The notes beneath the pieces are model-generated. The model saw only the letters and a program-made list of their open reading frames with translations. It was not told the origin of the DNA and ran no database searches. A DNA stretch of 64,000 bases from Kaistia geumhonensis (GTDB lineage Bacteria; Pseudomonadota; Alphaproteobacteria; Rhizobiales; Kaistiaceae): assembly GCF_030815145.1 (NCBI RefSeq), contig NZ_JAUSWJ010000001.1:372001-436000 (forward strand), in the 5' to 3' direction. The number at the start of each line of letters is the position of its first letter. Positions within the stretch are counted from its first letter, which is position 1. Below, piece by piece: positions 9,008-17,553 of the stretch. The position numbers and the translations under genes are program-made.

Positions 9008-10084
9008 TCACATTCGGGCAGCGCGGGCGAGCATGTCGATGGTCGAAAGGACGAATTGCTTGCGGTCGAGATTGTAGGCTTCGACTTCGGCCGAAAACCG
9101 GCGGACCTTGTCCCACACCTCCGCCCACTGCGCAAGCGGAACGGCGGCGACGGCGGGCGGGAGCGGCGCCATCATCGCCGGCTCCGGCTCGCCGCGCGCG
9201 CGCCGCGCCAGCCAGTCAAAGACGAGGTCCTGGAAGCTCTCGAAAGCATCGTCCGCGCCACGCTGCGCAACGATGTCGCCGAGGCGGTGCGCCGCGGCGG
9301 CGTCGAAATCGGGGAAGCGGCTTACGGCCCTGCCGAAGGTCGCGGCGATGGCGGCGACGTCCTCGTCGAGAAAGCGCACAGCCCGTCGGATGCTCCCCTG
9401 CCCCGCCAGAGCCGCGAAGCGGCGCTCTTCGGGCGCTGCGTCGGTGTGCTCGGCCAGCGCGGCCTCGATCGCCTCGGGCGTCAGTGGGGAGAGATCGAGC
9501 CGCCGGCAGCGGGAGCGGATCGTCGGCAGCAGCCTCCCGGGCGCATGCGAGAGTACCAGGAAGAGCGCGCCGCGCGGCGGCTCCTCGAGGATCTTGAGCA
9601 GGGCGTTGGCGGCGCTGGTGTTGAGGTCGTCGGCCGCGTCGACGATCGCGATGCGCCAGCCCGCCTCGCCGGCCGTCGAGCCGAAGAAGGCCATCGTCCG
9701 GCGGATCTCGTCGACGGTCACCGATTCCTTGAAGCGCTTGTTCTTGTCGTCATAGGGCCGCGCCAGCGTCAGAAGGTTCGGATGCGCGTGAGCGGCGATC
9801 TTGCGCGCCGCCGGATGGGCGGGATCGACGGCGAGGCTGTCCGCCGCCGGCGCCCGTTCGGGCACGGGATGGGCGAGCGCGAAGCGGGCAAAGCGGTGGG
9901 CGAGCGTCGCCTTGCCGCTGCCGCGCGGGCCGGTGATCAGCCAGGCGTGATGCATGCGGCCGCCGCGATAGGCATCGAGAAGAACCAACTCGTCGGCGCT
10001 CGCGCCATACCACGCGGTCTGTTCGGCAGGCGGGGGCCAGCCTTCCAGCGCGTCGAGTTCCGGCATGATGTCGGCAGCGGCCAT
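9008..10084 (-). CDS. holB: DNA polymerase III subunit delta'
   Basis: Clamp-loader subunit, 358 residues. AAA+ features in order: [10 protein letters not shown] near residue 53 (a Walker A in which the Ser/Thr after Lys is Ala, fitting a subunit that does not hydrolyse ATP), the conserved [24 protein letters not shown] stretch around 150-175, and the arginine-finger SRCRR near 198. A helical C-terminal collar domain follows. It is preceded by tmk with a 16-base gap, the standard tmk-holB arrangement. It loads the beta sliding clamp in the cytoplasm. Confidence 0.95.
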   Translation of the reverse strand: MAAADIMPELDALEGWPPPAEQTAWYGASADELVLLDAYRGGRMHHAWLITGPRGSGKATLAHRFARFALAHPVPERAPAADSLAVDPAHPAARKIAAHAHPNLLTLARPYDDKNKRFKESVTVDEIRRTMAFFGSTAGEAGWRIAIVDAADDLNTSAANALLKILEEPPRGALFLVLSHAPGRLLPTIRSRCRRLDLSPLTPEAIEAALAEHTDAAPEERRFAALAGQGSIRRAVRFLDEDVAAIAATFGRAVSRFPDFDAAAAHRLGDIVAQRGADDAFESFQDLVFDWLARRARGEPEPAMMAPLPPAVAAVPLAQWAEVWDKVRRFSAEVEAYNLDRKQFVLSTIDMLARAARM

Positions 10085-10100
10085 CGCAGTTCCGGCGGGA

Positions 10101-10769
10101 TCAGGGCGTCGGCTTCAGAAGCCGCTCGGATACGACCTGCCAGATTTCCGCTGCCACGTCATCCACGTCGCGCGTCGCATCGATCACCACGCAGCGGCCG
10201 GGCTCGCTCCGGGCGATCTCGATGAAGATGCGGCGCCTCGCCTCGTGCCGCGCGATCGTCTCGCTCTCGAAACGATCGGCATCGCCCGCCCCCCGGCGGG
10301 CGGCGGCCCGGGCGAGGCCCGTTTCGGCCGGCAGGTCGAGGATCAGTGTGAGGTCCGGGCGCGTGTCGCCGATCGCGAGGGACTCGAGGCTCCCGATCAG
10401 CGCGGAATCGACACCGTCGGCACCTTGATAGGCGCGCGTCGAATCGATGAAGCGGTCGCACAGCACGAACGCGCCTCGCTCGAGCGCAGGGCGGATGACG
10501 CGATCGACATGATCCGCCCGCGCCGCCGCGAAGAGCACGGCCTCGCCGCCTCCGCCGAGCGGGCGCGCGCGTCCCGAGAGAATGAAGGAGCGGATCGCCT
10601 CCGCATCCGGCGTGCCGCCGGGCTCGCGCGTCTCGACGACGGCGATGCCGCGCCCGGCAAGCGAGGCGGCGAGGCGCTTCATCTGCGTCGACTTGCCGGC
10701 CCCCTCCCCGCCTTCGAAGGTGATGAAGCGGCCCCCGCCAGCGGCCGGTTGCCCCGCTGCCAGCTCCAT
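10101..10769 (-). CDS. tmk: Thymidylate kinase
   Basis: Phosphorylates dTMP to dTDP. 222 residues from the ATG at 10769. The P-loop FEGGEGAGKST is near residue 20, the DRF motif is in LCDRFIDSTRAYQG, and an Arg-rich lid follows around residues 145-160. The ATG shares one base with the stop of the upstream PBP5-like gene (TGATG), indicating translational coupling. A GTG nine bases earlier is possible but less likely. It is part of the rlpA-PBP-tmk-holB-metG run. Confidence 0.95.
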   Translation of the reverse strand: MELAAGQPAAGGGRFITFEGGEGAGKSTQMKRLAASLAGRGIAVVETREPGGTPDAEAIRSFILSGRARPLGGGGEAVLFAAARADHVDRVIRPALERGAFVLCDRFIDSTRAYQGADGVDSALIGSLESLAIGDTRPDLTLILDLPAETGLARAAARRGAGDADRFESETIARHEARRRIFIEIARSEPGRCVVIDATRDVDDVAAEIWQVVSERLLKPTP

Positions 10770-11917
10770 CAAAGCCACCCGATCAGCAGTTCGCCGACCG
10801 CGTCCAGCGCACGCTGCTGCATGCTGCCGGTGGCGATATCGGCCATGGTCACGACGGGCTTTTCGACGAGCAGTTCCTCGCCGACATAGACGCGTACCAC
10901 GCCGACCGTCTCCCCCTTCTTCACCGGCGCGACCAGAGGACCGTCATAGACGATGCGGGCGCGAATCCGATCCCGTGCACCGCGTTCCAGCAGCACGTCG
11001 AGCGGCATGGTCGTCGCGAGCGGCACGGCGGATGCCGCGCCGCCAAATACCTTCGCTTCGGCGATCGTCTCCCCGGCATCGAAGAAGCGCAGCCGCTCGA
11101 AGGCGCTGTTCGCCCAGTCGAAGAGCCGCGTGACCTCCTCCGCGCGCGCCTTGTCGGTCGGCAGGCCGCTCACGACCACTGTCACACGATGGCCGCTGCG
11201 CAGCGCCGACGCGGCATAGCCGAAGCCAGCCGTCTCGCTGTAGCCCGTCGAGAGCCCGTCGACGCCGATGCCGGCTGCGAGCAGCGGGTTGCGGTTGCGC
11301 TGGAAGATCTTGTTCCAGGTGAAGTCCGGTTCCGCATAGATCCGGTAGAGTTCGGGATGCGTCGTCGCGAGAGAGTCGGCGACGATCGCGAGATCGCCGA
11401 CTGTCGAGAGCTGCTCCGGATCGGCGAGCCCGGTGACGTTGCGGAACGTGGTCGCCGTGAGACCGAGCGCGCGGGCCTTGTCGTTCATGCGGGTCACGAA
11501 GGCAGCTTCGGAACCCGCGATACCCTCGGCGAGGATGATGCAGGCGTCGTTGCCCGCCTGCACAATGGCGCCGCGCAGGAGGTCCGAAACAGCTATCTCG
11601 GACTTGAGGGCCGCGAACATCGTGGCGCCGCGCGAAGGCGCACCGCCTTTGCGCCAGGCGTTCTCGCTGACCTTGAAGGTCTGGTCCAGCCGGATCTCGC
11701 CGGCCTTCAGCGCATCGAACACGACCGCCATGGTCATCATCTTGGCCATGGCAGCGGGATCGAAGCGCTGGTTGGCCGCCTTGCGATAGAGCGTGCCGCC
11801 GCTGTCGACATCGACAAGGATCGCTCGCGGCGCCTTGCTCTCAAACGCGGTTTGTGCGGCCGCCGGCTGGGCGAGCGCGAGCAGCGCAGCGAGGGAGAGC
11901 GAGGCGCATGACCGCAT
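10769..11917 (-). CDS. PBP5-like D-alanyl-D-alanine carboxypeptidase homologue with all three catalytic motifs changed (probable pseudoenzyme)
   Basis: A 382-residue periplasmic protein of peptidase family S11. It has a signal peptide (about residues 1-21, ending in AAA) and then the S11 fold, with C-terminal beta-domain segments around 290-350 (VPLATTMPLDVLLERG). The three active-site motifs of the family are all altered. SxxK reads A56-M-A-K59, SxN reads A121-G-N123, and KTG reads S223-T-G225. I checked these codons on the minus strand: GCC, GCG and TCG replace the expected Ser, Ser and Lys codons. The flanking sequence (FDPAAMAKMMT, IVQAGNDA, VDGLSTGY) is otherwise well conserved, and the frame is intact. 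It occupies the usual place of the carboxypeptidase gene between rlpA and tmk. It should be unable to acylate; a binding or scaffolding role is inference. Confidence 0.9.
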   Translation of the reverse strand: MRSCASLSLAALLALAQPAAAQTAFESKAPRAILVDVDSGGTLYRKAANQRFDPAAMAKMMTMAVVFDALKAGEIRLDQTFKVSENAWRKGGAPSRGATMFAALKSEIAVSDLLRGAIVQAGNDACIILAEGIAGSEAAFVTRMNDKARALGLTATTFRNVTGLADPEQLSTVGDLAIVADSLATTHPELYRIYAEPDFTWNKIFQRNRNPLLAAGIGVDGLSTGYSETAGFGYAASALRSGHRVTVVVSGLPTDKARAEEVTRLFDWANSAFERLRFFDAGETIAEAKVFGGAASAVPLATTMPLDVLLERGARDRIRARIVYDGPLVAPVKKGETVGVVRVYVGEELLVEKPVVTMADIATGSMQQRALDAVGELLIGWL

Positions 11918-11989
11918 CCCGGATCATCCGTTCGAATTCGCCAAAGGCAGGCTCCGGCGTCCGCCGACTGCCGGGCCCCGCCTGCGGTC

Positions 11990-13507
11990 TCAGCGCGTCA
12001 CGACGAAGGCGTCGCGCGCGCCGGCCGCGGCCACGGCCGCCAGCGCATCCCGCTCCGAAACGCTGTTGTCGGCGACCACGATGCGCAGCTGGTGCAGCGT
12101 GCGCCCGCCGACCGCGACATCGCTCATCGCCGGGCGGCCGAGCCAGGCGAGCTTCGTCGCCATGGCCTTGGCATTGGCCGCATCGGCGAAGACGCCGACG
12201 GCAATTTCGGTCGCATCGGCGCTGCGCTCGGCAGCCGCTCGGGCGACCGCCACGTGCAGGGCCTCCTCGAGCCTGGCATGTCCGGAATTCCGGGCCATCC
12301 CGTCGATCGCGCGCTGCGCGTCCGTGAAATCGGGATCGGCCGCATAGGACGAACGGGCCGAACGATAGACCGGCTGCTGGTACTCGGCCTCGAAGGCGGC
12401 CGGGTTCTGGACGGTGAACGAGCCGAGCGTGCGCTCGCCATAGGTCGTGCCGCCGACTGTCGAGGCCTGCACGACCTCCGGTGCCGCGACGACCTCCGGC
12501 TCGGCGATCGCCATGGCCTGGACCGGGTCGGCGACAGGAGCCGCGACCGGCGCGACGTTCTGCGCCGCGAGGATCTCGTAGTTGTACGGGTCGATCGCCG
12601 TGCCGCCGTCGACCATCGTCGCCGGCCTCGCCCGGGGAACGGGCGCCATCGCCAGCACGATCTGCGGGCTCGAAGCCGGGGCGCGCATCGCGACGGCCAT
12701 GCTCGGCGCGGGTGCCGGCTGACGGGCAGCGACGGCGATGGTCGGCGCCGGAGCGCTGCGCGTGGCCGGCTGCTGGCGCATCGCGACCGCGACGGCCGAC
12801 TCCTTCTTCACCCGCGCCATGGCGACCATGACGCTGGGATTCCCGATCTCGGTATTGTCGGGCGCCACATAGGTCGCCATGAGCATCTGCTTGTCATGGC
12901 CCTGCATGCGGGCCGGGCCGATATATTCGACCTTCACCTTCGCGGCGCCGTGGCGCTTCACCTGGAGCAGCTCCGCCGTCTTCGACGAAAGGTCGATCAG
13001 ACGGTTCCGCTCATAGGGACCGCGATCATTGACGCGCACGACGACCGAGGCGCCGTTCTTCAGATTGGTGACGCGCGCATAGCTCGGCAGCGGCATCGTG
13101 GGATGCGCGGCCGACAGCGTGTCCATGTCGTAGACTTCGCCATTCGCCGTGTAGCGGCCATGGAAGGCCGAGCCGTACCACGACGCATAGCCGACGGCGG
13201 TATAGCGCTTGTGCTCGAAGGGTTTGTAGACCTTGCCCTTCACCGTGTAGGGCTTTCCGACCATGTAGCGTCCGCCGCCCTGAGGCACCGGCTGGCCGTA
13301 TTCGACCACGCGCGGGCTGGCCTTCACGCCATACTTGCTCTCGGGGAAATATTCGGAGGAGCGCTTCTTGGCCTTCGGCGGCGGCGCCGACGCACAGGAC
13401 GCGACGATCGACGCTGCTGCGACGATCAAAAGTGTGGTCAGGACCGGTCGCGAAACCGATCCATCGAGGTGCGAAGCACGCGGGTTCTTGATACGCAACG
13501 TCCCCAT
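11990..13507 (-). CDS. rlpA: Septal ring lytic transglycosylase RlpA family lipoprotein
   Basis: A 505-residue lipoprotein. The N-terminus has a hydrophobic segment (about residues 21-38) ending in a lipobox VASC, with Cys about residue 39, so it is probably anchored in the outer membrane. The double-psi beta-barrel domain lies at about 105-200 (GYASWYGSAFHG, then VNDRGPY with the catalytic Asp). A long Pro/Ala/Val-rich linker follows (about 220-400), and the C-terminal 75 residues resemble a SPOR peptidoglycan-binding domain. RlpA cleaves denuded glycan strands at the septum. A CtrA-like box lies about 125 bases upstream. A 72-base gap separates it from the PBP5-like gene. Confidence 0.9.
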   Translation of the reverse strand: MGTLRIKNPRASHLDGSVSRPVLTTLLIVAAASIVASCASAPPPKAKKRSSEYFPESKYGVKASPRVVEYGQPVPQGGGRYMVGKPYTVKGKVYKPFEHKRYTAVGYASWYGSAFHGRYTANGEVYDMDTLSAAHPTMPLPSYARVTNLKNGASVVVRVNDRGPYERNRLIDLSSKTAELLQVKRHGAAKVKVEYIGPARMQGHDKQMLMATYVAPDNTEIGNPSVMVAMARVKKESAVAVAMRQQPATRSAPAPTIAVAARQPAPAPSMAVAMRAPASSPQIVLAMAPVPRARPATMVDGGTAIDPYNYEILAAQNVAPVAAPVADPVQAMAIAEPEVVAAPEVVQASTVGGTTYGERTLGSFTVQNPAAFEAEYQQPVYRSARSSYAADPDFTDAQRAIDGMARNSGHARLEEALHVAVARAAAERSADATEIAVGVFADAANAKAMATKLAWLGRPAMSDVAVGGRTLHQLRIVVADNSVSERDALAAVAAAGARDAFVVTR

Positions 13508-13629
13508 CCTGCCTCTTTCCTACCAGCAAACGCCCGCATTGTCGACAAAGCGGCGGCAACTCGCGCATGGCGTATGCAGAGGGCGCCGTGCGAACGCGCC
13601 ACCCCCCGTCCCCATAGACGACCACGGCC

Positions 13630-13645
13630 GTTGACGAGTGGTTAA
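13630..13645 (-). promoter_or_regulatory. CtrA-box-like sequence upstream of rlpA
   Basis: On the minus strand, TTAA-CCACTCG-TCAAC, one base away from the alphaproteobacterial CtrA consensus TTAA-N7-TTAAC. It lies about 125 bases before the start of rlpA, a septal gene that would be a sensible cell-cycle target. It overlaps the end of the ybaK terminator. Confidence 0.35.
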
Positions 13646-13664
13646 GAAGGGGTGGTTTCACCCC
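13642..13664 (-). terminator. Probable terminator of ybaK
   Basis: On the minus strand, GGGGTG-AAAC-CACCCC followed by TTCTTAA, starting 49 bases after the ybaK stop codon. Confidence 0.6.
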
Positions 13665-13712
13665 GGCAAATTCTCGCCGGCAGGGTGAACAACGGGTAAC
13701 CATCCGCGCCAG

Positions 13713-14186
13713 TCAGGCGGTGATCGGCGCGCTCGATGCATCGGCGGCGCGCAGGAGATCGCTCGGCGCCAGCCGGATCTGCAGCCCGCGCTGGCCGCCA
13801 TTCACATAGACATAAGCCTCGGCGAGGGCTGCGTCGTCGACGACGGTGCGCAGCTTCTTCTTCTGGCCGAACGGGCTGACGCCGCCGACCTTGTAGCCCG
13901 TGATCCGTTCGGCATCCGGAATGGCCGCCATGGCAGCCGACTTGCCGGAGAAGGCGGTCGCGACCTTCCTCATGCTGGCCTCGCGGTCGGAGGCGAGGAC
14001 GACGCAGACGGGCTTGCCGTCCACTTCGGCGATGAGCGTCTTGAGGACGCGATGCGGCTCTTCGCCGAGCGCCTCCGCCGCTTGCAGCCCTACCCGCTCG
14101 GCATTGGGGTCGTAGTCGTAGGAAACGACTTCGAAGGCGATGCCGAGCTTGCGCAGAGCGAGCGTGGCGGGGGTAGTCTGAGCCAT
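13713..14186 (-). CDS. ybaK: Cys-tRNA(Pro)/Cys-tRNA(Cys) deacylase, YbaK/EbsC family
   Basis: A 157-residue trans-editing protein that hydrolyses mischarged Cys-tRNA(Pro). Family features are the LKTLIAEVDG strand near residue 50, VVLASDREASMRKVA near 65-80, and the GGVSPFGQKKKL loop near 105-117 that carries the substrate-contacting Lys. The ATG at 14186 (MAQTTPATLAL) has GGAG upstream and fits the family length; an ATG 12 codons earlier is unlikely. It is a single gene ending in a terminator. Confidence 0.92.
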   Translation of the reverse strand: MAQTTPATLALRKLGIAFEVVSYDYDPNAERVGLQAAEALGEEPHRVLKTLIAEVDGKPVCVVLASDREASMRKVATAFSGKSAAMAAIPDAERITGYKVGGVSPFGQKKKLRTVVDDAALAEAYVYVNGGQRGLQIRLAPSDLLRAADASSAPITA

Positions 14187-14258
14187 GAAATCCACTCCGG
14201 TGTCACCCGGGTGATGCGCCATCGCCGGGGACGCCGCAAGGCCCGGGCCTCAAGAGCC

Positions 14259-15212
14259 TCACGAGGCGGGGCGATCGGCGACCAGCGCCGCCGCGCCGAC
14301 AAGGCCGGCATTTTCCGCGAGCGCGGCGCGCACCACGACGACATCGCGGAAGGCGGCCATGAGGTTGGCGCGCATGACCCGATGGATGGTCTCTTCCATG
14401 AGGTCGAACGCGGCCGAGACGCCGCCGCCCATGACGACCCGCTCGGGGCTGTAGAGATGGACGAGGCTCGCGAAGCCGCGCCCGAGCAGCGCCGCCTCGT
14501 CATCGATCAGGGCGAGGGCGACCTCGTCGCCCGCTCGCGCCGCCTCGACGACATGGCGGGCGTCGACGGCGCCTGTTGTGGCCGCCCGCCCGAGCGCGGA
14601 AAGCGGATGCGCTGCGGCAGCGGCGCGGGCGCGGCGGCCGAGCGCCGAACCGGACGCGAAGGCTTCGAAACAGCCGATCGTGCCGCAGGGGCAGCGCGGA
14701 CCGTCCGGCGCCATGGTAAAATGGCCGATATGGCCCGCCATACCGCGCCTGCCATGCATGATGCGGCCATCGACGATGACCCCGCCGCCGAGCCCGGTCG
14801 ATACCGTCGCATAGACGAGATGCGACAGGCCGCGCCCGGCGCCGTGGCGCCATTCGCCATAGGCGGCCGAAATTCCGTCATTCTCGAGCAGCACGGAGAG
14901 CCCGGTCGCAGCGGCGAGCCGGTCGCGCAGCGGGAAATCGGTCCAGCCCGGCAGGGTGGGGATCTCGAGCACCACGCCGGCCTCACTGTCGAGGGGACCG
15001 GGCGCCGAGATGCCGATGCCCCCGATTGCTTCCGGCGGGGAGCCAGCCGAGACCGCGCCTATCAGCCGCTGCATCTGTGCCAGCACGGCCTCCGGCCCTC
15101 CGGCGACATCGGTCGGCTCGGCCGCGCGCGCCTCGACCCGGGCGCCCGCGACGAGCGCCGCGCGCAGCTGCGTGCCTCCGAGGTCGATCGCGATGGCGAG
15201 CGGCGCGCTCAT
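14259..15212 (-). CDS. ROK family sugar kinase (AlsK/glucokinase-like)
   Basis: A 317-residue ROK kinase. The ATP-binding AIDLGGTQLR is at residues 8-17, the catalytic-base region is LENDGISAAYGE near 110, and the zinc-binding ROK signature is GHIGHFTMAPDG with CPCGTIGCFE near 160-182. There is no HTH domain, so it is an enzyme rather than a repressor. It is the last gene of the operon, three bases after the AlsE-like epimerase. In the E. coli als operon the epimerase AlsE and the ROK kinase AlsK are also paired, which suggests a hexose such as allose or allulose as substrate. That assignment is inference. Confidence 0.85.
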   Translation of the reverse strand: MSAPLAIAIDLGGTQLRAALVAGARVEARAAEPTDVAGGPEAVLAQMQRLIGAVSAGSPPEAIGGIGISAPGPLDSEAGVVLEIPTLPGWTDFPLRDRLAAATGLSVLLENDGISAAYGEWRHGAGRGLSHLVYATVSTGLGGGVIVDGRIMHGRRGMAGHIGHFTMAPDGPRCPCGTIGCFEAFASGSALGRRARAAAAAHPLSALGRAATTGAVDARHVVEAARAGDEVALALIDDEAALLGRGFASLVHLYSPERVVMGGGVSAAFDLMEETIHRVMRANLMAAFRDVVVVRAALAENAGLVGAAALVADRPAS

Positions 15213-15215
15213 GCC

Positions 15216-15917
15216 TCAGCCGCTATAGGGCTGCGCATGGACCCAGCCGATGCGGGCGGCGAGATCCGGGGCGCCGAAGGCGAGCGAGCCCATCACGATC
15301 GTTTCGGCGCCGCTCGCGCGAAGCTGCGGCACGGTATGCTCGCGGATGCCGCCATCGGCGGCGACGCGCACGGAGAATCCGCTCGTGGCGACGAGGCGTC
15401 GTGCCGCGGCGATGCGTCCGGGAGCCTCGGGATCGAGGCCCTGCCCTTTGACGCCAATGCGCGTGCCGAGCAGCGTCAGGAGGCTGATCCGGGGCAGCAG
15501 GTCTTCGGCCGCCTCGACGGGCGTTCCGAGCTGGAGCACGACGCCGGCGGGCAGGTCGAGCGAATGAATGAGATCGAGTCCGGCGCCGACATTGTCGTTT
15601 TCGGCGTGGATGCTGATGAGATCGGCGCCCGCCTCGGCGAACTGCTCGATCTGTGCGAGCAGGATGCGGTCGTCGACCATCAGATGGACGTGCAGCGGCT
15701 TCTTCGTCAGTTTGCGGACCGCGGCCAACAGGTCGGGGAAATAGAGCAGCGCTGGCGAGAAATGGCCGTCGGCGACGTCGACATGATAAATGTCGACATG
15801 CGCATCGACCCGCGCGACGTCGTCCGCGACGCGGGCGAGATCGGCCGACCACAGCGAGAACTCGGCGAGAAGGCGGTCCTTCGGCAGAGCGTCGAACCAG
15901 CCGCTAGCGGGCTTCAT
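15216..15917 (-). CDS. Ribulose-phosphate 3-epimerase family protein (AlsE-like)
   Basis: A 233-residue TIM barrel of the RPE family. Metal and acid/base residues are visible in HVDVADGHF (residues about 45-53), HVHLMVD (about 76-82) and VAADGGI (about 190). The family includes pentose-5-phosphate epimerase and D-allulose-6-phosphate 3-epimerase. Pairing with a ROK kinase and a location outside any Calvin or pentose cluster favour the AlsE-type role. Its start overlaps the preceding hydrolase stop by four bases (ATGA). Confidence 0.85.
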   Translation of the reverse strand: MKPASGWFDALPKDRLLAEFSLWSADLARVADDVARVDAHVDIYHVDVADGHFSPALLYFPDLLAAVRKLTKKPLHVHLMVDDRILLAQIEQFAEAGADLISIHAENDNVGAGLDLIHSLDLPAGVVLQLGTPVEAAEDLLPRISLLTLLGTRIGVKGQGLDPEAPGRIAAARRLVATSGFSVRVAADGGIREHTVPQLRASGAETIVMGSLAFGAPDLAARIGWVHAQPYSG

Positions 15918-16726
15918 TGCGGAATCTCCTTCAGGAAATCGGATAGCGCGGCGCGCGCCTCATGGACATAGCGCTCTCGGCTCACGGCTTTCGGCGTGAT
16001 GCGGACGAGCGTCGCCTTGGGGATCGCCGCGGCGAGGGCCTCGGCATGGGCGATCGGATGGATGAAATCCTCGCCATGACCGATGACGACAGTGGGGACG
16101 GCGATGCCGGCAAGGGCGTCGCGCGTCACGCCGGGGCCGTCCGGCGCGATGGCGCGGAGCAGCGCGGCGGTCGTCTCGATCGGGGCTCGGGTAAAGAAGC
16201 CGCGTAGCGAGGCGAGATTGTCCGGCGCCTCACGCGCCAGCATCGCCGCTGTTGGCGAGGCTTCGAACAGGGCGCGGGCCTTGTCGAGCTCGTGGTTGGC
16301 GAGCAGGTTTCCAACCTCGGCGTTCGGCGCCATGTTGGCCGGGGCGCTGTCGACGAACCAGGCAGGCCGGACGAGCACCAGGCCGGACACGAGATCGGGG
16401 CGCTGCACGGCGAGGCGGAGCGCGATGGCCGCACCCATCGAAACACCGCCGATCACGACCGGCCCCCCGCCCCTCGCTTTGGCAAGCGCAGCCACGTCGT
16501 CGGCGAAGGTCGCGATCGAGAAGGCTTCCGGCGGGCCCGCCTCCGAGGCGCCGTGACCGCGGCATTCGAGCGTCAGGCAGGACCAGCCGGCATCGCCGGG
16601 AAAGAGTTCCTGAGGCTGGGCCGCGTCTCCGCAGAGCCCATGCTGGAAGATCATGCGCCGGCCGCTGCCGCTTTCCACCACGGAGAGCGAAAGCCCGGCG
16701 CGCGCGAAGGTCCCGCGCCGGCTCAT
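15914..16726 (-). CDS. Alpha/beta hydrolase
   Basis: A 270-residue alpha/beta-hydrolase fold protein. The oxyanion region is IFQHGLCGD, the nucleophile elbow is GGVSMGAAIA (Ser near residue 95), the acid is likely in VIGHGEDFIHP near 220, and the final His is not obvious: VRITPKAVSRERYVHE near 250 holds one candidate. No signal peptide is seen. It overlaps its neighbours by ATGA on both sides, so it belongs firmly to the sugar operon; a lactonase acting after the Gfo/Idh dehydrogenase is a reasonable guess. Confidence 0.8.
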   Translation of the reverse strand: MSRRGTFARAGLSLSVVESGSGRRMIFQHGLCGDAAQPQELFPGDAGWSCLTLECRGHGASEAGPPEAFSIATFADDVAALAKARGGGPVVIGGVSMGAAIALRLAVQRPDLVSGLVLVRPAWFVDSAPANMAPNAEVGNLLANHELDKARALFEASPTAAMLAREAPDNLASLRGFFTRAPIETTAALLRAIAPDGPGVTRDALAGIAVPTVVIGHGEDFIHPIAHAEALAAAIPKATLVRITPKAVSRERYVHEARAALSDFLKEIPQ

Positions 16727-17553
16727 GCGGCCGCCGCGCCCGAGGCGCGGAGGAAGGCTGACACGCGCGCGGCATCCTTCGCATCGAGGCCGTGCGTCAC
16801 GAGCGGTCCGTCGAAGCCGGCGGACCGAAGGTCGGCGATGAAGCGGGGAAAATCGACGACGCCGTCGCCGGCCGTGGCGAAGCTGCCGTCGGGATGGCGG
16901 TCCTTGGCATGGGCGAGCACGATCTCGGGGCCGAGCAGCGCGATCGCCTCGCGGATGCGCCGCTCGCGCTCCTGCTCCGGTTCGGCCTCGAAGAGATTGG
17001 CCGGGTCGAGCACGATGCCGATGCGGTCGCTGGCGAAGAGGTCGAGGAGCGCCCGGGCCTTGGCCGCGGAAGAGACGACATTGCCGAGTTCGGGCTCGAC
17101 GCCGATGACGATGCCGTGCCGCTCGGCGACCGGCAGGAGATGGCGGAACTCGGCGACGAGATCCTGCCACGCGCCGGGGCTGGCATTCTCAGGGTGGTGG
17201 CGCCACTGGTCGGCCGCATCGCGGCTGCCGGTGCAGACGGTGAGCAGCCGCGTTCCCATCGCCGGCGCGGCGGCGGCGAGCGCAGCGAAGGCGCGCCGGC
17301 CGGCCTCGCGGACCGTCAGGTCGGGGTGGATCATGTTGTAGGTCGCCGAGAGAGCCGCGATCGAAACGCCGCTGACGCGCGTTGCGCTGCTGACGGCATC
17401 GATGACGGGCGGGGCGATCGTCTCAGGCAGTGATGGCAGGCCGGAACAGGCCATGTTGTACTGAACGGTCTCGTAGCCGGCGTTGCGCGCCGCGCAGAGG
17501 ACCTCGCCGGGCGTGATCCCGGGAAAGGTCTTGGCGAAGATGCCGAGCTGCAT
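16723..17553 (-). CDS. Sugar phosphate isomerase/epimerase (xylose isomerase-like TIM barrel)
   Basis: A 276-residue AP-endonuclease-2/xylose-isomerase-like barrel. Metal-ligand positions are visible in VIGVEPELGN (Glu near residue 150), VLDPANLFE (Asp near 183) and LAHAKDRH (His near 213). The usual last Glu ligand appears replaced in the segment GPLVTHGL, as in some relatives I recall. Its start shares a base with the Gfo/Idh stop (TGATG). In this operon it probably interconverts or isomerises a keto- or inosose-like sugar; the exact step is unknown. Confidence 0.82.
   Translation of the reverse strand: MQLGIFAKTFPGITPGEVLCAARNAGYETVQYNMACSGLPSLPETIAPPVIDAVSSATRVSGVSIAALSATYNMIHPDLTVREAGRRAFAALAAAAPAMGTRLLTVCTGSRDAADQWRHHPENASPGAWQDLVAEFRHLLPVAERHGIVIGVEPELGNVVSSAAKARALLDLFASDRIGIVLDPANLFEAEPEQERERRIREAIALLGPEIVLAHAKDRHPDGSFATAGDGVVDFPRFIADLRSAGFDGPLVTHGLDAKDAARVSAFLRASGAAAA

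Noticed and set aside
10769-11917. The PBP5-like gene as a decaying pseudogene
   Set aside because: The frame is intact over 382 codons, the signal peptide and flanking motifs are preserved and it is translationally coupled to tmk; only the catalytic residues are changed.
12092-13645. 517-codon plus-strand open frame opposite rlpA
   Set aside because: Low-complexity Arg/His/Asp-rich translation; the minus-strand rlpA frame has clear domains. It is a shadow frame.
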